64,000 bases of DNA from Actinomadura violacea (GCF_017573465.1 NZ_JAGEPF010000043.1:1-64000); one strand, 5' to 3'. Counted from the first letter of the stretch, positions 16,188-25,285 are shown. Notes: a model not told the origin generated them from the sequence alone. Numbers and translations are program-made.

Positions 16188-16595
16188 TTGGGAACCTGGG
16201 ACACAAGCCCGTTCGGCAATGACACCGCAGCGGACTTCGCCGGCGACCTCGACGACCTGCCGGCGGAGGACCGACCGGAGGCCATCCGCAAGGCACTGTC
16301 GGCAGCCGTCCGCGAAGCGGACCACCTGGACAGCCCCGAAGGCGTCCTGGCGGTGGCGGCCGCCGCCATCATGGCCGCCCAGTGCCCGAACGGCCGTCCT
16401 GTCGACCCGATCTATGGCCCGGACGAGCCGATCCCGCCCCTCCCCGCCGACCTGCGGCCTCTGGCGCTGACGGCACTCGACCAGGTCGTCGCCGAAACCT
16501 CCGAACTGCGCGAACTCTGGGACGACACCGAGTCCGCCCAAGAATGGCGAACGGAAATCAACCACCTGCGCAAGGCACTCTCCCCAGAGCCCTAA
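16188..16595 (+). CDS. DUF4259 family protein
   Basis: A 135-residue protein beginning MGTWDTSPFGNDTAADF, the characteristic opening of DUF4259 proteins. These small cytoplasmic proteins are scattered in actinobacteria and have no established function. The start is TTG, fixed by the conserved first residues. It follows the broken methyltransferase by five bases; the current layout may be a deletion product. Confidence 0.8.
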   Translation: MGTWDTSPFGNDTAADFAGDLDDLPAEDRPEAIRKALSAAVREADHLDSPEGVLAVAAAAIMAAQCPNGRPVDPIYGPDEPIPPLPADLRPLALTALDQVVAETSELRELWDDTESAQEWRTEINHLRKALSPEP

Positions 16596-16611
16596 CCGTG
16601 CGACGGCTGGG

Positions 16612-17274
16612 TCAGAAGCCGCCCCAGAAGACATACCCAGAGAGCGAGTCGACTTTCTGGGGCGCCGACCCCGTGGATCCCTCTGGAGTCGGGGCGAGCT
16701 TCCAGTCGCCTTCCCACTTCACGGTCACGGTCCTGGCGGTCCGGCCACCGCGCGCCGGATCGCGCGACACCGTTCCGACCACCGCGCTCTGCGGCGTGTA
16801 GGAGACGATCCGGAAACCCGTGATCTGCGCCGCCTTGCCAGCCGGCACAACCCGGTCGGCAGCCCTCGCCCGCGAGTAGGCAATCTTGCCCTCACTCGTC
16901 ACGACCTGCTGCTCCAGGATCTCCCGCCATCGCGTCGACCGCTCGAGCCGCACGCTGATCTGCACCGCCGCTATCAAAGCCCCGCGCGGCGTGTGCGAGT
17001 AACAGCGCGCGATGTCGCCCTGGACTTCCAATGGCCCAACGATCGGCGAGAACGGCACCGCAACGCCTTTGAAGCGCTTCCACCACACCTGCCTCGGCGC
17101 CGTCGTGGGAACGTCCGGCTGACTGTTATCGGGCACACACGCCTTCGCCCCCGCCGAACTCACGGCCAGTGGCGTCGGACCCGCTGCGGTCTTCCCGTGG
17201 CCCTCCCCTGCGCAACCGGCGACGCCCAGGACGACAAGGACAACTGGAAGGCAGGCTGTTTTGAACACCAGCAC
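16612..17274 (-). CDS. Putative lipoprotein
   Basis: A 220-residue protein with a lipoprotein signal: hydrophobic LPVVLVVLGVAGC with the lipobox cysteine at residue 21. The mature part has two stretches likely to form a small beta-rich domain (GALIAAVQISVRLER; TARTVTVKWEGDWKL). I do not recognise the family. It may sit on the outer face of the membrane. Convergent with the DUF4259 gene. Confidence 0.7.
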   Translation of the reverse strand: MLVFKTACLPVVLVVLGVAGCAGEGHGKTAAGPTPLAVSSAGAKACVPDNSQPDVPTTAPRQVWWKRFKGVAVPFSPIVGPLEVQGDIARCYSHTPRGALIAAVQISVRLERSTRWREILEQQVVTSEGKIAYSRARAADRVVPAGKAAQITGFRIVSYTPQSAVVGTVSRDPARGGRTARTVTVKWEGDWKLAPTPEGSTGSAPQKVDSLSGYVFWGGF

Positions 17275-17653
17275 TCAATTCTCACAACGGACCTGACACG
17301 GACAGGCCCTCTTCGACGCGCGACCTTACCCCGTATGGCTCGCGATCAGGAAGGATCCCTAACCTCCTGACTCGCAGATTCTTAACGATCCCTGAGCCCA
17401 ACACTCGCACGTGTCCGGATGCTGCGTCCCGTGACCTCATCTGAGTGTTGATCACCCGCAGTGGCGATAGTGGTCCCATCAAGGACAGTTGGGAGCCGAT
17501 TCATCGGGACAAGACGGGCATCACGGTCAATCTGATGGGCATCCGACTGCTGCCCCAACTTGATCGTTGCCGCGAACGCCATCGGCCGGACAGTCTCCTT
17601 CATCGGCCGTACACGCACCAGCTCGTACGGAAGAGCCACCAGGAGGAAACGCA
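17275..17653. other. Intergenic region with no recognised feature
   Basis: About 380 bases between divergent genes for a lipoprotein and a secreted protein. It should hold both promoters. I found no reading frame with family character, no strong hairpin and no repeat; AGGAGGA just before 17654 is the ribosome site of the next gene. Confidence 0.4.
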
Positions 17654-18064
17654 ATGAAGGTCGGCAAGATGGCAAAGCGTCTGATGTCGCTCGCGGCCGC
17701 TGGGGTGGCGGTCACCAGCACCCTGCTATTCGCTTCGGCGCCCGAAGCATCGGCCGTAACGTGGAAGTACACGATGCACACCGACGACGGCGACCCCGGC
17801 GGCAAGATCCAATTCCAGCCCAACGGGGACTGGGTGCGGGTGTGCGACATCGAATCGGACGGCTGGAAGGTCTGGGGTTCGGTCGGCGTCAGCAAGGGAA
17901 CCGGAGACCTCGATGTACTGTGGCGAGGCGGCAACGGAAACTGCATGACGCATCACTACAACCTCCCCGAAAAGAAGCTCTACTTCGAAGTCTGCTTGCA
18001 GCACTACGAGAGCGGGCCGCTGCAGTACTGCGACACCAGCGTGTGGCTGAACCACAACTCCTAA
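17654..18064 (+). CDS. Small secreted protein
   Basis: A 136-residue protein with a clear Sec signal: MKVGKMAKRLM, a hydrophobic stretch, and a cleavage site around ASAPEASA-VTW near residue 34. The mature protein of about 100 residues has four cysteines (VRVCDIES, NGNCMTH, FEVCLQHY, QYCDTS) that could form two disulfides, and a beta-rich look. Similar small exported proteins occur in actinomycetes without known function. AGGAGGA precedes the ATG. Confidence 0.75.
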   Translation: MKVGKMAKRLMSLAAAGVAVTSTLLFASAPEASAVTWKYTMHTDDGDPGGKIQFQPNGDWVRVCDIESDGWKVWGSVGVSKGTGDLDVLWRGGNGNCMTHHYNLPEKKLYFEVCLQHYESGPLQYCDTSVWLNHNS

Positions 18065-18341
18065 GGCTTGGTACCAGGCCCAGCAGGACTCGACCGCGAC
18101 CCAGGCGGCCCACCGGGGCAACCACGTGTACAGGCCAGGTGCAAAGCCGGCATGGCCGCTCTGCTCCCCCTCAACCTTCCTCCCCGGCCCCGATGAGGCG
18201 TTGTACCCAGCGATGGCCAGACCCGGATGGGCCCGCCGCTTCAAACCTCCGCCCACGCCACCATGGCGGGCGGACGCGTCGCGATGCGCGGCCCATCACC
18301 CCGCCGTTGCCCAGTGTTCAAACGCCGCCAAGGCGTTCGGC

Positions 18342-18632
18342 TCATTCGTCGGGGCGGGCTGGCGGCGAGGGATGACCTGCCCAAGGGTCTGCGAGTTCAC
18401 CACGCTGGATGGCGGCACGTGACTCTTCGTCGTTGCGATAGGGCAGCGGGATCACCGTCAGCGGCAACTCCTCGCCGGTCAAGCGGGAGCGTGCCGCCAC
18501 CGGCCGAAGTCCCTTCCGGGGGCCAGGGCCGTACTCCATCCACTCCGTCAGCGTGGGCCATGTGTCCCCGAACGGATGCTGGATCAGCACCAGCACATCC
18601 TCGGGCCGGACCTGCGCCTCTTCACCGCCCAT
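18342..18632 (-). CDS. Hypothetical protein
   Basis: A 96-residue protein that I do not recognise. LVLIQHPFGDTWPTLTEWMEYGPGPRKGLRPVAARS and GEELPLTVIPLPYRNDEES look like a folded, soluble domain rather than a random frame. No signal or membrane segment. Isolated; 277 bases upstream of it and 259 downstream carry nothing I can identify. Confidence 0.45.
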   Translation of the reverse strand: MGGEEAQVRPEDVLVLIQHPFGDTWPTLTEWMEYGPGPRKGLRPVAARSRLTGEELPLTVIPLPYRNDEESRAAIQRGELADPWAGHPSPPARPDE

Positions 18633-18891
18633 CGACCCACGGTAAGCCGCGAATCAATCGCAGCGAGGTCGCGTCCAGCGAACTGGCCGGGGATCGACCG
18701 GCGCGGTCACCCAACCCGCTGAACGTTCGTGGTCATCGCACAAGGCACAGGCCGCGATAGACGAGCGGACCGCTCTGGACGGTGCTCCAGCGCGGACGGT
18801 GTTCAACCCTGACGGGCGCAATTCTCACGGGAACACCCTCACGCCGTGCAGCCTCAAGACTTCTGTCCGCATCGCCTGCGACGATGTGCCC

Positions 18892-19236
18892 GTGTCCCAC
18901 GATCTGTACTTCTGGAAGTCGGCGGTCGTTGAACCGGGCGAGATCTGCGATCGGCTGGCTGACGAAGATGTTGAGGGTGTGGCCCCAAGCCCGGAGGTCG
19001 AGCGCTTCCGCTCGGAGCTGCTGGGGCGCTGGCCGGACCTCGCGGATCGGATCTCCCCGTGGGCGCCCGACTTGGACTGGCGACAGCCATGGGGTCGCGA
19101 AGATCTCGCCGCCCACTTCGTGTCGCTGTCTCTCTCCCCGCGTACCGAAGCGAGTGCCCTGAACGACATGGTGACGTTGGCTCGGGAGCACAGCTTGGTG
19201 ACCCATGATCCGCAAACCGGCGAGACGACCCGGTGA
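18892..19236 (+). CDS. Hypothetical protein
   Basis: A 114-residue soluble protein beginning VSHDLYFWKS, then alternating acidic helices and LDWRQPWGREDLAAHFVSLSLSPRT. Proteins with this DLYFWK opening recur as orphan genes in actinomycetes, function unknown. The GTG start is chosen because upstream residues in the frame look random. Confidence 0.55.
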   Translation: MSHDLYFWKSAVVEPGEICDRLADEDVEGVAPSPEVERFRSELLGRWPDLADRISPWAPDLDWRQPWGREDLAAHFVSLSLSPRTEASALNDMVTLAREHSLVTHDPQTGETTR

Positions 19237-19465
19237 TCGAGGACACTCCAAGCGCGCTGGCCTAGGTGGAGGCACCTGTACGATCCACGGTACTTGGGCG
19301 CCTCGCTGATGCCGGCGCAGGGGACGCCGTTACGCGTCGTCTCTGAGCCCCCTCGACCCACGTCCATCGCGATCACGAAGGACGTCTGCGGGCGGACGGC
19401 AAGCGGGCAGCGGCCGAGGCGCTCTTGGGAGCGTGATCGGTGTCGTGGCTCCCGTGCTAACGCAA

Positions 19466-19496
19466 GAGGCCCCTCGCGGTGATCGCGAGAGGCCTC
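19466..19496 (-). terminator. Hairpin terminator behind tRNA-Arg
   Basis: A 13-bp stem with one mismatch (GAGGCC-CTCGCG arms, five-base loop) starts ten bases downstream of the tRNA on the minus strand. There is only a weak T run after it, as is common in GC-rich genomes. Confidence 0.7.
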
Positions 19497-19505
19497 TGAG
19501 CTGGG

Positions 19506-19578
19506 TGCACCCGAAGGGATTCGAACCCCTAACCTTCTGATCCGTAGTCAGATGCTCTATCCGTTGAGCTACGGGTGC
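19506..19578 (-). tRNA. tRNA-Arg (anticodon ACG)
   Basis: The minus strand folds as a cloverleaf: acceptor GCACCCG paired with CGGGTGC, D-arm with AGCTCAACGGATAGAGC, anticodon loop CTACGGA with ACG, and T-arm GGTTCGAATCC. A CCA-like CCCA follows in the DNA. Length 73. Confidence 0.96.
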
Positions 19579-19770
19579 CTGTCCGGAGCCAACTGTACCG
19601 GCTCTCGGGACCGGACGGCGAATCGGCGGCCGATGAGGCGGATTCGGCAGTGTGAGCCGGGTCACGGAACCGTCTGTGGCGGATCAACGCCAAAGGGGTA
19701 ATCGAGACGGATGTGACCTTCGAGGTTTACCCTCGTCCGAAGTCCCAAACCCCCCTGAAGGAGAAGGTTC

Positions 19771-20202
19771 ATGCGCATGTCTGCCGCCAAGCTCGTCGGC
19801 GCCCTGGCCGTCGGTGGCCTCCTGCTCGGCTCCACGGCCTGTGGCCCGGTGGACTCCATCACCGGCGGCGGCAAGAAGAAGACCGCCTGCAAGAACATCG
19901 AGACGGAGCTGAAGAGCGTCGCCTCGAGCGGCGGCTCGGTCACCGGCTCCGGCGGCGCCGAGTCGACGGCTCAGAAGTTCTCCGAGGCGGCCACCAAGAT
20001 CCGCAGCGAGGGCCAGAACGCCGGCGGCGACGTCGAGACCGCCGCGACCGCGTTCGCCGGCGACCTCGACGACACCGCGGCCACCCTCCGCAAGCTCAGC
20101 TCCGGCAACCTGTCCGGCGGGACGCCCAACTTCACGCAGATGCAGCAGCACGGCGAGGACCTGGGCAAGGCCTGCGGCTACAGCGGCTTCCGCATCGGCT
20201 GA
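19771..20202 (+). CDS. Small lipoprotein
   Basis: A 143-residue protein with a lipoprotein signal (LVGALAVGGLLLGSTAC, cysteine at about residue 24). The mature part is helical and rich in Ala, Thr, Ser and Gly (TAQKFSEAATKIRSEGQNAGGDVETAATAFAGDLDDTAATLRKL), reminiscent of coiled helical surface proteins; it has two further cysteines. No family recognised. GAAGGAGAAGG is a good ribosome site. Last chromosomal protein gene before the tRNA-Ser that hosts the element. Confidence 0.72.
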   Translation: MRMSAAKLVGALAVGGLLLGSTACGPVDSITGGGKKKTACKNIETELKSVASSGGSVTGSGGAESTAQKFSEAATKIRSEGQNAGGDVETAATAFAGDLDDTAATLRKLSSGNLSGGTPNFTQMQQHGEDLGKACGYSGFRIG

Positions 20203-20354
20203 CCATCGGCGCTTCGCTCCCGCGGCCCCGGGAGCGAATCGTCCGGGCACCTCGTCGCATGACCGGCGTGTTCGGACTATGCTTCGGTGCCACAGGCCAG
20301 ACTTTGCCGGTTGGCGCGCCGAACCGGTAGCCTGTCCTGAGCCTGATGGCTCCT

Positions 20355-20444
20355 GGAGGATTCGCCTAGTCCGGTCTATGGCGCCGCACTGCTAATGCGG
20401 TTTGGGTTTACCGCCCATCCGGGGTTCAAATCCCCGATCCTCCG
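20355..20444 (+). tRNA. tRNA-Ser (anticodon GCT), integration site
   Basis: A 90-base class II tRNA: acceptor GGAGGAT pairs with ATCCTCC, the anticodon stem surrounds CTGCTAA with anticodon GCT, there is a long variable arm and the T-arm GGGGTTCAAATCCCC; CCA follows at 20445-20447. The tRNA is intact because the element duplicated its 3' 60 bases (copy at 53135-53194). Confidence 0.96.
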
Positions 20445-20448
20445 CCAC
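20389..20448 (+). repeat. attL: 60-bp core inside tRNA-Ser
   Basis: Identical to 53135-53194. It starts in the anticodon loop of the tRNA and ends one base after CCA. The flanking bases differ on both sides, which fixes the limits of identity. Confidence 0.95.
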
Positions 20449-22003
20449 TACCAGCGCCTCCGCCGAGTGAGATGATCTCGGCGGGGGCGTTTTCGGTGTC
20501 TGGTGTGGCCAGGGTGTGGCCATCACGTCGCAGCGGCACCACCGCGGCCACCGCCTCGGCTGCCGATTTGGCCACCTCGGGCAGGACCGAGGCGTAGGTG
20601 TCCGCCGTGAACGATGACCGAGAGTGACCGAGCGTCGCGCTGATCACCTTCATGTCGACCTTGCCGAGCAGGCTCAGCGTCGCCGCACCGTGGCGCAGGT
20701 CGTGGAACCTGATCGGCGGCAGCGGCCCACGGTCGATGGCGACCTGGACCGTTCGGCGGCTGACGCGATGGCGTCGCGCTATGCGCTCGACGGGCCAGCC
20801 CTCGTCGAGATGACGCCGCCGGATCGTGTTGTAGCGATCGATCAGGACGTCGAAGCGCTGTGAGATCCATTCGGGCCGCAGAGCGGAACCGTCCTCCTGA
20901 GTGAACACCCTTCCTGAATCCGCCCAGACATTCGGGTCTGCCGAGAGCCTTTCTTCCTTCTGGTGAGTACGCCACGTGCGGAGGACGGCGAGGGTGGTCC
21001 GATCGAGGCTGACGGTTCTCTCGCCCGCTTCTGACTTGGTGTCGTCGTACTCGTCGTCCGGTCTGGTCTCGCGGATGGTGAGCGTCTCGCTGACGTCCAG
21101 ATCGGTGTCCGTCCACGGCAGGCCCGCGACCTCGGCGCGGCGGAGCCCTCGGAAGGCGACCAGGTGGAAGAGCGCGTAGAGCCGCTCTTCGGCTGCGAAG
21201 TCGAGGAACGCTCCCGTCTGCTCTGCCGTCCACACCATGACCGGACCGGGTACCTTCCCCGTCTCCAGCCAGTGTCGGACCCGCTCGGCCGTCCAGACGA
21301 GCGGCTTGGATCGTCGGCCTCTGATGCGTGGCAGTTCGACGTGTTCCACGGGGTTGTGGCTGAGCCGCTTGGTCTTCACCGCCGTTCCCATCGCCGAAGA
21401 CAGGACGGCGTGGATCTTCTTGATCCGGGTCGCTGAGATCGGTTGCGTCTGCTTCCTTCCACGCGCTTCGCCTTCGGCGAGGCGCTTCTTGGTCGATTCC
21501 GCTCTGACCTCCATGAGGCGCCGCAGCAGTTCGCTCGGCTTCTCGTCGTCCTGCAGCGGACGGTTGATCTGCGCGATGGCCGCGTACATCTCGTGGGCGT
21601 CGCGGTCGCACAGGTCGACCAGGCGGAGATGGCCGAGGGCCGGCTTCAGGTAGAGGCGGACGATCTCCTCGTAGTCGGCGTACGTGGACCGGGCAAGGCT
21701 CTTCTTGCCGGGCAGCCACTGCTTCTCGAGGTAGGCCCCGACTGTCAGCGAACGATCGACGGCCTGGCCGACGTGGCTGACCTTCGCGAGTTCCTCCGCC
21801 AGTGCCTTGTCCGCGTCGCGTTCGCTGGTGAAGGGGCCGACTAAGGGTCTGCGTCTCTTCCCGTCCGCTCCTCGTGGGGCGTCGTAGCGGAACCACCAGG
21901 CGCCATGTCGCTTCTTCTTGAGGTGCGGGCACTTGCCCTCGGGGTACTTCCTCTTGGTCTCCGGGTTGCGGCACCCGCATCGCTTGAAGGTTCGGCCCTT
22001 CAT
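20426..22003 (-). CDS. Tyrosine site-specific integrase
   Basis: A 525-residue phage-type integrase. The N-terminus has an unusual cysteine-rich patch (CGCRNPETKRKYPEGKCPHLKKK) before an AP2-like arm-binding region and a core-binding domain near 75-180. The catalytic domain holds RGLRRAEVAGL (Arg I), HDLRHGAAT (His-x-x-Arg), GHSRSSFTADTY with the second His and the nucleophilic Tyr. An insertion with a helix-turn-helix look (ARRHRVSRRTVQVAI) lies before box II. ATG at 22003 follows AAGGAGGAGAAGAG. Its last codons and stop are inside the att core, overlapping the tRNA 3' end by 19 bases. Overlaps the upstream HTH gene by ATGA. Confidence 0.93.
   Translation of the reverse strand: MKGRTFKRCGCRNPETKRKYPEGKCPHLKKKRHGAWWFRYDAPRGADGKRRRPLVGPFTSERDADKALAEELAKVSHVGQAVDRSLTVGAYLEKQWLPGKKSLARSTYADYEEIVRLYLKPALGHLRLVDLCDRDAHEMYAAIAQINRPLQDDEKPSELLRRLMEVRAESTKKRLAEGEARGRKQTQPISATRIKKIHAVLSSAMGTAVKTKRLSHNPVEHVELPRIRGRRSKPLVWTAERVRHWLETGKVPGPVMVWTAEQTGAFLDFAAEERLYALFHLVAFRGLRRAEVAGLPWTDTDLDVSETLTIRETRPDDEYDDTKSEAGERTVSLDRTTLAVLRTWRTHQKEERLSADPNVWADSGRVFTQEDGSALRPEWISQRFDVLIDRYNTIRRRHLDEGWPVERIARRHRVSRRTVQVAIDRGPLPPIRFHDLRHGAATLSLLGKVDMKVISATLGHSRSSFTADTYASVLPEVAKSAAEAVAAVVPLRRDGHTLATPDTENAPAEIISLGGGAGSGGGSGI
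20455..20493. terminator. Hairpin with T-tail next to attL
   Basis: A 13-bp stem with one G-T pair (CGCCTCCGCCGAG arm, nine-base loop) followed by TTTT on the plus strand. Brought in by the element, it can end transcription of tRNA-Ser; it lies within the integrase 3' coding region. A nearly identical block occurs at 63540-63594. Confidence 0.7.
20501..20522. promoter_or_regulatory. Candidate arm-type integrase sites, left end
   Basis: Two tandem copies of GGTGTGGCC (20502-20510 and 20513-20521), 53 bases inside attL. The same double motif, one base different, lies at 53007-53028 inside attR. A pair of identical direct motifs at both ends of an element next to the core is what arm-type binding sites look like. 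Confidence 0.55.
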
Positions 22004-22338
22004 CTCTTCTCCTCCTTTGGTTGTGATCGTCCGGTACCCGGGAGGTTCTTGATCGCTTTGGAGACCGCCTGGACGCTGACGCCGAGCTCGGCGGCGATCT
22101 GGGTCAACGTCATTCCTGAGTCCCTGGCCTCGATCAGGGCCGCTCGCCGCGCGGCGGCAAGCTCTCCGAGCAGCGATCTGACGATGGTCGACAGCGCCTC
22201 GCACTCCATCGCGCGCTCGACGGCGCCGAGTGCGCTGAGCTGAGCAAGGCCGACGCCCAACTCGCTGACCATGTGTGCTGCCAACTCGTGCGGCGGCAGG
22301 CGATCGAGCCGGGGGTCTTCGGCTGGCGTGCTCTTCAT
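22000..22338 (-). CDS. Small helix-turn-helix DNA-binding protein
   Basis: A 112-residue protein with a C-terminal sigma-region-4/transposase-type helix-turn-helix: EARDSGMTLTQIAAELGVSVQAVSKAIKNL. The N-terminal half is helical (SELGVGLAQLSALGAVERAMECEALSTIVRSLL). It overlaps the integrase start by ATGA and is probably a regulator of, or accessory factor to, integration. An in-frame ATG at 22359 would add seven residues; neither start has a good ribosome site. Confidence 0.7.
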   Translation of the reverse strand: MKSTPAEDPRLDRLPPHELAAHMVSELGVGLAQLSALGAVERAMECEALSTIVRSLLGELAAARRAALIEARDSGMTLTQIAAELGVSVQAVSKAIKNLPGTGRSQPKEEKR

Positions 22339-22460
22339 GGCGAGAGTCAACCCCACCATTGATGGCTACGTACAGTCAAACGATAGGTCGGTCTGAGTAA
22401 CGGGTCGGACCGCCGTCGCTGGCGGCCCGACCGCGAATCGACGAGGTGGCGCTCGTCGGG

Positions 22461-22661
22461 CTACGTCACGCCGAGGAGCCTGCGGAGTTCTGCGGTCGGC
22501 ACTCGGTAGGCGGCGCCGACCCGGATGATGCGGCACGGGAAGTCTCCGCGTTTCGCCAGTTCATAGGCGTATGTGCGGGAGAGTCCCAGAGCGCGGGCTG
22601 CGGTCATGATGCTGACGACCGTGGGAAGCGTGTCGAGGTCTTCGTGTCGCATGGTCTGCAT
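22461..22661 (-). CDS. Excisionase (MerR-type HTH)
   Basis: A 66-residue protein with a winged HTH of the excisionase type: MTAARALGLSRTYAYELAKRGDFPCRIIRVGAAYRVPTAELRRLLG. It would bend the element ends and favour excision with the integrase. GGAGG lies seven bases before the ATG. It is upstream of the HTH and integrase genes on the same strand. Confidence 0.88.
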   Translation of the reverse strand: MQTMRHEDLDTLPTVVSIMTAARALGLSRTYAYELAKRGDFPCRIIRVGAAYRVPTAELRRLLGVT

Positions 22662-22828
22662 TCGGATGCCTCCATGTCGTGGTGCGTGGCGAGGGTTCTG
22701 GTGAAGCTTGCACGGATCTTCGAGCGCCTCTCGTTCGGATGAGTTGATCTCGGGGGCTAGGGTCTGGCTGACGCCGCCTCCGTTGTCTTCCTAGGAGGTT
22801 CACGTTCCGGGGAACGCTGATGGCTCCG

Positions 22829-24652
22829 TTACCGGCGCCGTCGGCTTGGGTGGGGTGGCAGCGAGGGGTTCGGCGGTGCGGGTCTAGCAGGGACCGTCGG
22901 TTGCATTGGCGCCCACGGGTTGGGGAAGGCGGCCATGGCCAGGCGTGCTTGCGAGGACATGGCTGCCTGCGCGGTTGGTTGTGGCGGGTAAGCGGGGTCG
23001 GTGGGCTGCGCTTCGCGGACTTGGGCGGCGGCTTTTCGGGCGGCGTCGGCTTGGGCGTGGCGGTGCTGGAGTCGGCGCAGCTCGGCGATGGTGTCGAGCA
23101 GCGTGATGAGGTTGGCGACGAGCATCATGGCCGACGCCGTCGTCCGGCTCTTGGCGGAGCCGGTGACTGCGAGGAGGCGGGCTGCGGTGCGCAGGGCATT
23201 GCCGGCAGGGGTGGGGCGTGGAATGCGACCGTAGGGTGCGCGGGCGGCACGGTCGTAGGTGTCGGCGGCGCGGCGGAGGTGATGGTTGCCGGTGGCTTGC
23301 GCGGCGGTGCGAAGGGCATCGGAGGCGGCCCAGCAGGCGTCTTGGACCGCGTATGGATTGGTGGCGAGGTAGCGACGAATGTGGGCGGTGGCGTAGGACG
23401 CGGCGCGGGCCGCGTCGTCGTAGAACGCCTGCCGCTCCTCAAAGGTGAGGTCGTCATCGACGGCGGTGGGCATGTGACGCGCCCCGGGTGATACCCAACG
23501 TTGCCGGAGGCGCGTGAGAGAGAGGTCGTCTGCGAGACGGCTTCCCGGATGCCAGGTCGGTTCCTCGTCACCGGGCTCGGTGGGAAGGGCGACGGCGTAG
23601 CCGGTGATCTGACCTGGGACGTATTGGCTGTAGCGGACTTTCACCAGGAGTCCGTTGTCTTGGAGCCGGTCAAGGAACTCGGCGGTCGTCCGGGCTTTGT
23701 CCGCGGCGCGGCAGACGGTGGTCCGCAGCAGGGCCTGCCTTGTCCGCGCGGACAGGTGCCGTCCGGACAGCGGACGGACGGCGGACGGGCCGCGGACCGA
23801 GCCGTCCGCGCTTGTCCAGCGGAGGCGGAGTTTGGGCAGCGTGAGGTCGGCGGCGAGCTTGCCGCCCCCGTACCAGACCGGCTGTCCGTCCGCGTTGACA
23901 TCGCCGGGTACAGCCACCGCGTACCCGGTCAGCTCGCCCGCCGTCCGCTGGCTGAACCGCCGCCGCACCAGGACACCACCGTCCTGGAGGCGTTCGAAGA
24001 ACTCCCTCTCGCTGCCCGCGCCGGCGGCCGCGGTCTGGACCTTGTGAAGCAGGAAGGTACGTGAAGGTACTGGCCGGCCGCGGCGGACGGCCTTCTCGGT
24101 CTCGCCGCGTTTGGGACGGCGGGCGGCGGTCCGGTCCGCCGACGCCGTAGACCGCAGACCGAACCGCGCCTCCACCACCCGGCAGGCGTCCCGCACCCGG
24201 TACCCGTCGTTCCATACCTCGGGACGGACGCCGTCCGGCCGCGCCAGCGTGGCCACGATATGAACGTGGTCGTCGGCGTGCCGGACGGCGATCCAACGGA
24301 CGGCGTCAACGTCCCCTTCCGGGACCAAGCCGGTCCGCTGCATGATCTCGCCGGAGATCTGTGCCCACTGCTCATCGGTCAGGACCGGGTCCTCAGGAGC
24401 GGCCCGCACGGCGCAATGCCAAACGGGCTTCCGGTAGTTCCGTTCACCGAGCAGCGCCAGCGGCTGCGTCAGTAGACCTTCCAGATGGCGAAAGTCGCGG
24501 CGGCCATCGGGGCGTATTGCCGGTTCCAGGTCGGCCAGATCTCCAAAGCCGGCGACGATGTGCGGGTCGCGGTGCTCACCATTGGTGCCCGGCCCGTAGA
24601 GGTACCGCAGCAGCCCCTGGACCCGGACACCGCGCAAGACCTTCCCAATCAC
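22829..24652 (-). CDS. MobA-type relaxase
   Basis: A 607-residue mobilization nuclease. The N-terminal opening VIGKVLRGVRVQGLLRYLYGPG followed by HRDPHIVAGF is typical of actinobacterial relaxases, and HADDHVHIVATLARPDG near residue 125 supplies the metal-binding histidines. Two related blocks (near 225-300 and 325-390: FFERLQDGGVLVRRRFSQ; FLDRLQDNGLLVKVRYSQ, each followed by a GYAVA strand) form an internal duplication. The tail is helical and proline-rich at the end. GTG start without a visible ribosome site, set by the conserved first residues. It nicks oriT and pilots DNA using transfer machinery from another element. Confidence 0.88.
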   Translation of the reverse strand: MIGKVLRGVRVQGLLRYLYGPGTNGEHRDPHIVAGFGDLADLEPAIRPDGRRDFRHLEGLLTQPLALLGERNYRKPVWHCAVRAAPEDPVLTDEQWAQISGEIMQRTGLVPEGDVDAVRWIAVRHADDHVHIVATLARPDGVRPEVWNDGYRVRDACRVVEARFGLRSTASADRTAARRPKRGETEKAVRRGRPVPSRTFLLHKVQTAAAGAGSEREFFERLQDGGVLVRRRFSQRTAGELTGYAVAVPGDVNADGQPVWYGGGKLAADLTLPKLRLRWTSADGSVRGPSAVRPLSGRHLSARTRQALLRTTVCRAADKARTTAEFLDRLQDNGLLVKVRYSQYVPGQITGYAVALPTEPGDEEPTWHPGSRLADDLSLTRLRQRWVSPGARHMPTAVDDDLTFEERQAFYDDAARAASYATAHIRRYLATNPYAVQDACWAASDALRTAAQATGNHHLRRAADTYDRAARAPYGRIPRPTPAGNALRTAARLLAVTGSAKSRTTASAMMLVANLITLLDTIAELRRLQHRHAQADAARKAAAQVREAQPTDPAYPPQPTAQAAMSSQARLAMAAFPNPWAPMQPTVPARPAPPNPSLPPHPSRRRR

Positions 24653-24698
24653 TGCGTATTGCCCACTGAACAGGTTGTCGAGATCACCGAGGCCGCCG

Positions 24699-25121
24699 TC
24701 ACGGCAGATGCCTTCTCAGCTCGTCGGCCAGGTCATCCAGCTTGCGGATCGTCTGTGCGGCAGCGCGGGCGTACCACTGGATCGTCCAGGACACCTCTCC
24801 TGAGTTCAGTGCGGCGACCGCCTGGTTGAGATTGACGCCGATCCGGTGCGCCTGACCGCGCACCTGCATGACGGCCTGCAGCACCTCGCGCAGTTCGCTG
24901 TTCTCCGCTCGCGGCTTGCCGGTCGCTGCGGCGAGCAATGTCAGCGCCGCCCATGCCGCAGTCGCCAGGCGCTCTCGCTCGGCCGCCCTCGACACCGCCG
25001 CGTGCTCATCGTCGGACAACAGGATGTACAGCACGCGCCTCCGCTTCCCCCCGCTGCGGGTTCGCCGGTTTCGACGCTTCACCATGCTCGACGCGGACTC
25101 GTCACTGCCGTCTTCGACCAA
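24699..25121 (-). CDS. MobC-type relaxosome accessory protein
   Basis: A 140-residue protein: a basic N-terminus (RRNRRTRSGGKRRR) followed by ribbon-helix-helix-like LYILLSDDEHAAVSRAAERERLATAAWAALTLL, then the MobC segment QVRGQAHRIGVNLNQAVAALNSGEV and a long C-terminal helix. MobC proteins open oriT for the relaxase. The TTG start at 25121 has GAGGAGG upstream; ATG at 25085 is an alternative. 46 bases separate it from the relaxase gene. Confidence 0.85.
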   Translation of the reverse strand: MVEDGSDESASSMVKRRNRRTRSGGKRRRVLYILLSDDEHAAVSRAAERERLATAAWAALTLLAAATGKPRAENSELREVLQAVMQVRGQAHRIGVNLNQAVAALNSGEVSWTIQWYARAAAQTIRKLDDLADELRRHLP

Positions 25122-25285
25122 TTGGCCTCCTCACCTGGGATCGCGCTCGATCCCGTCCCTCGCTGTGGACCGCGCCCGGTCCGCAGCCGATAACACTTGC
25201 GATCTCCATTTCTTGCCCTGCAGCAGCAGAGCCTGCTGAAGATCCCTCTGGGCTTGGCTGAGACCGCGCTCGACGGCGCGGCTAG

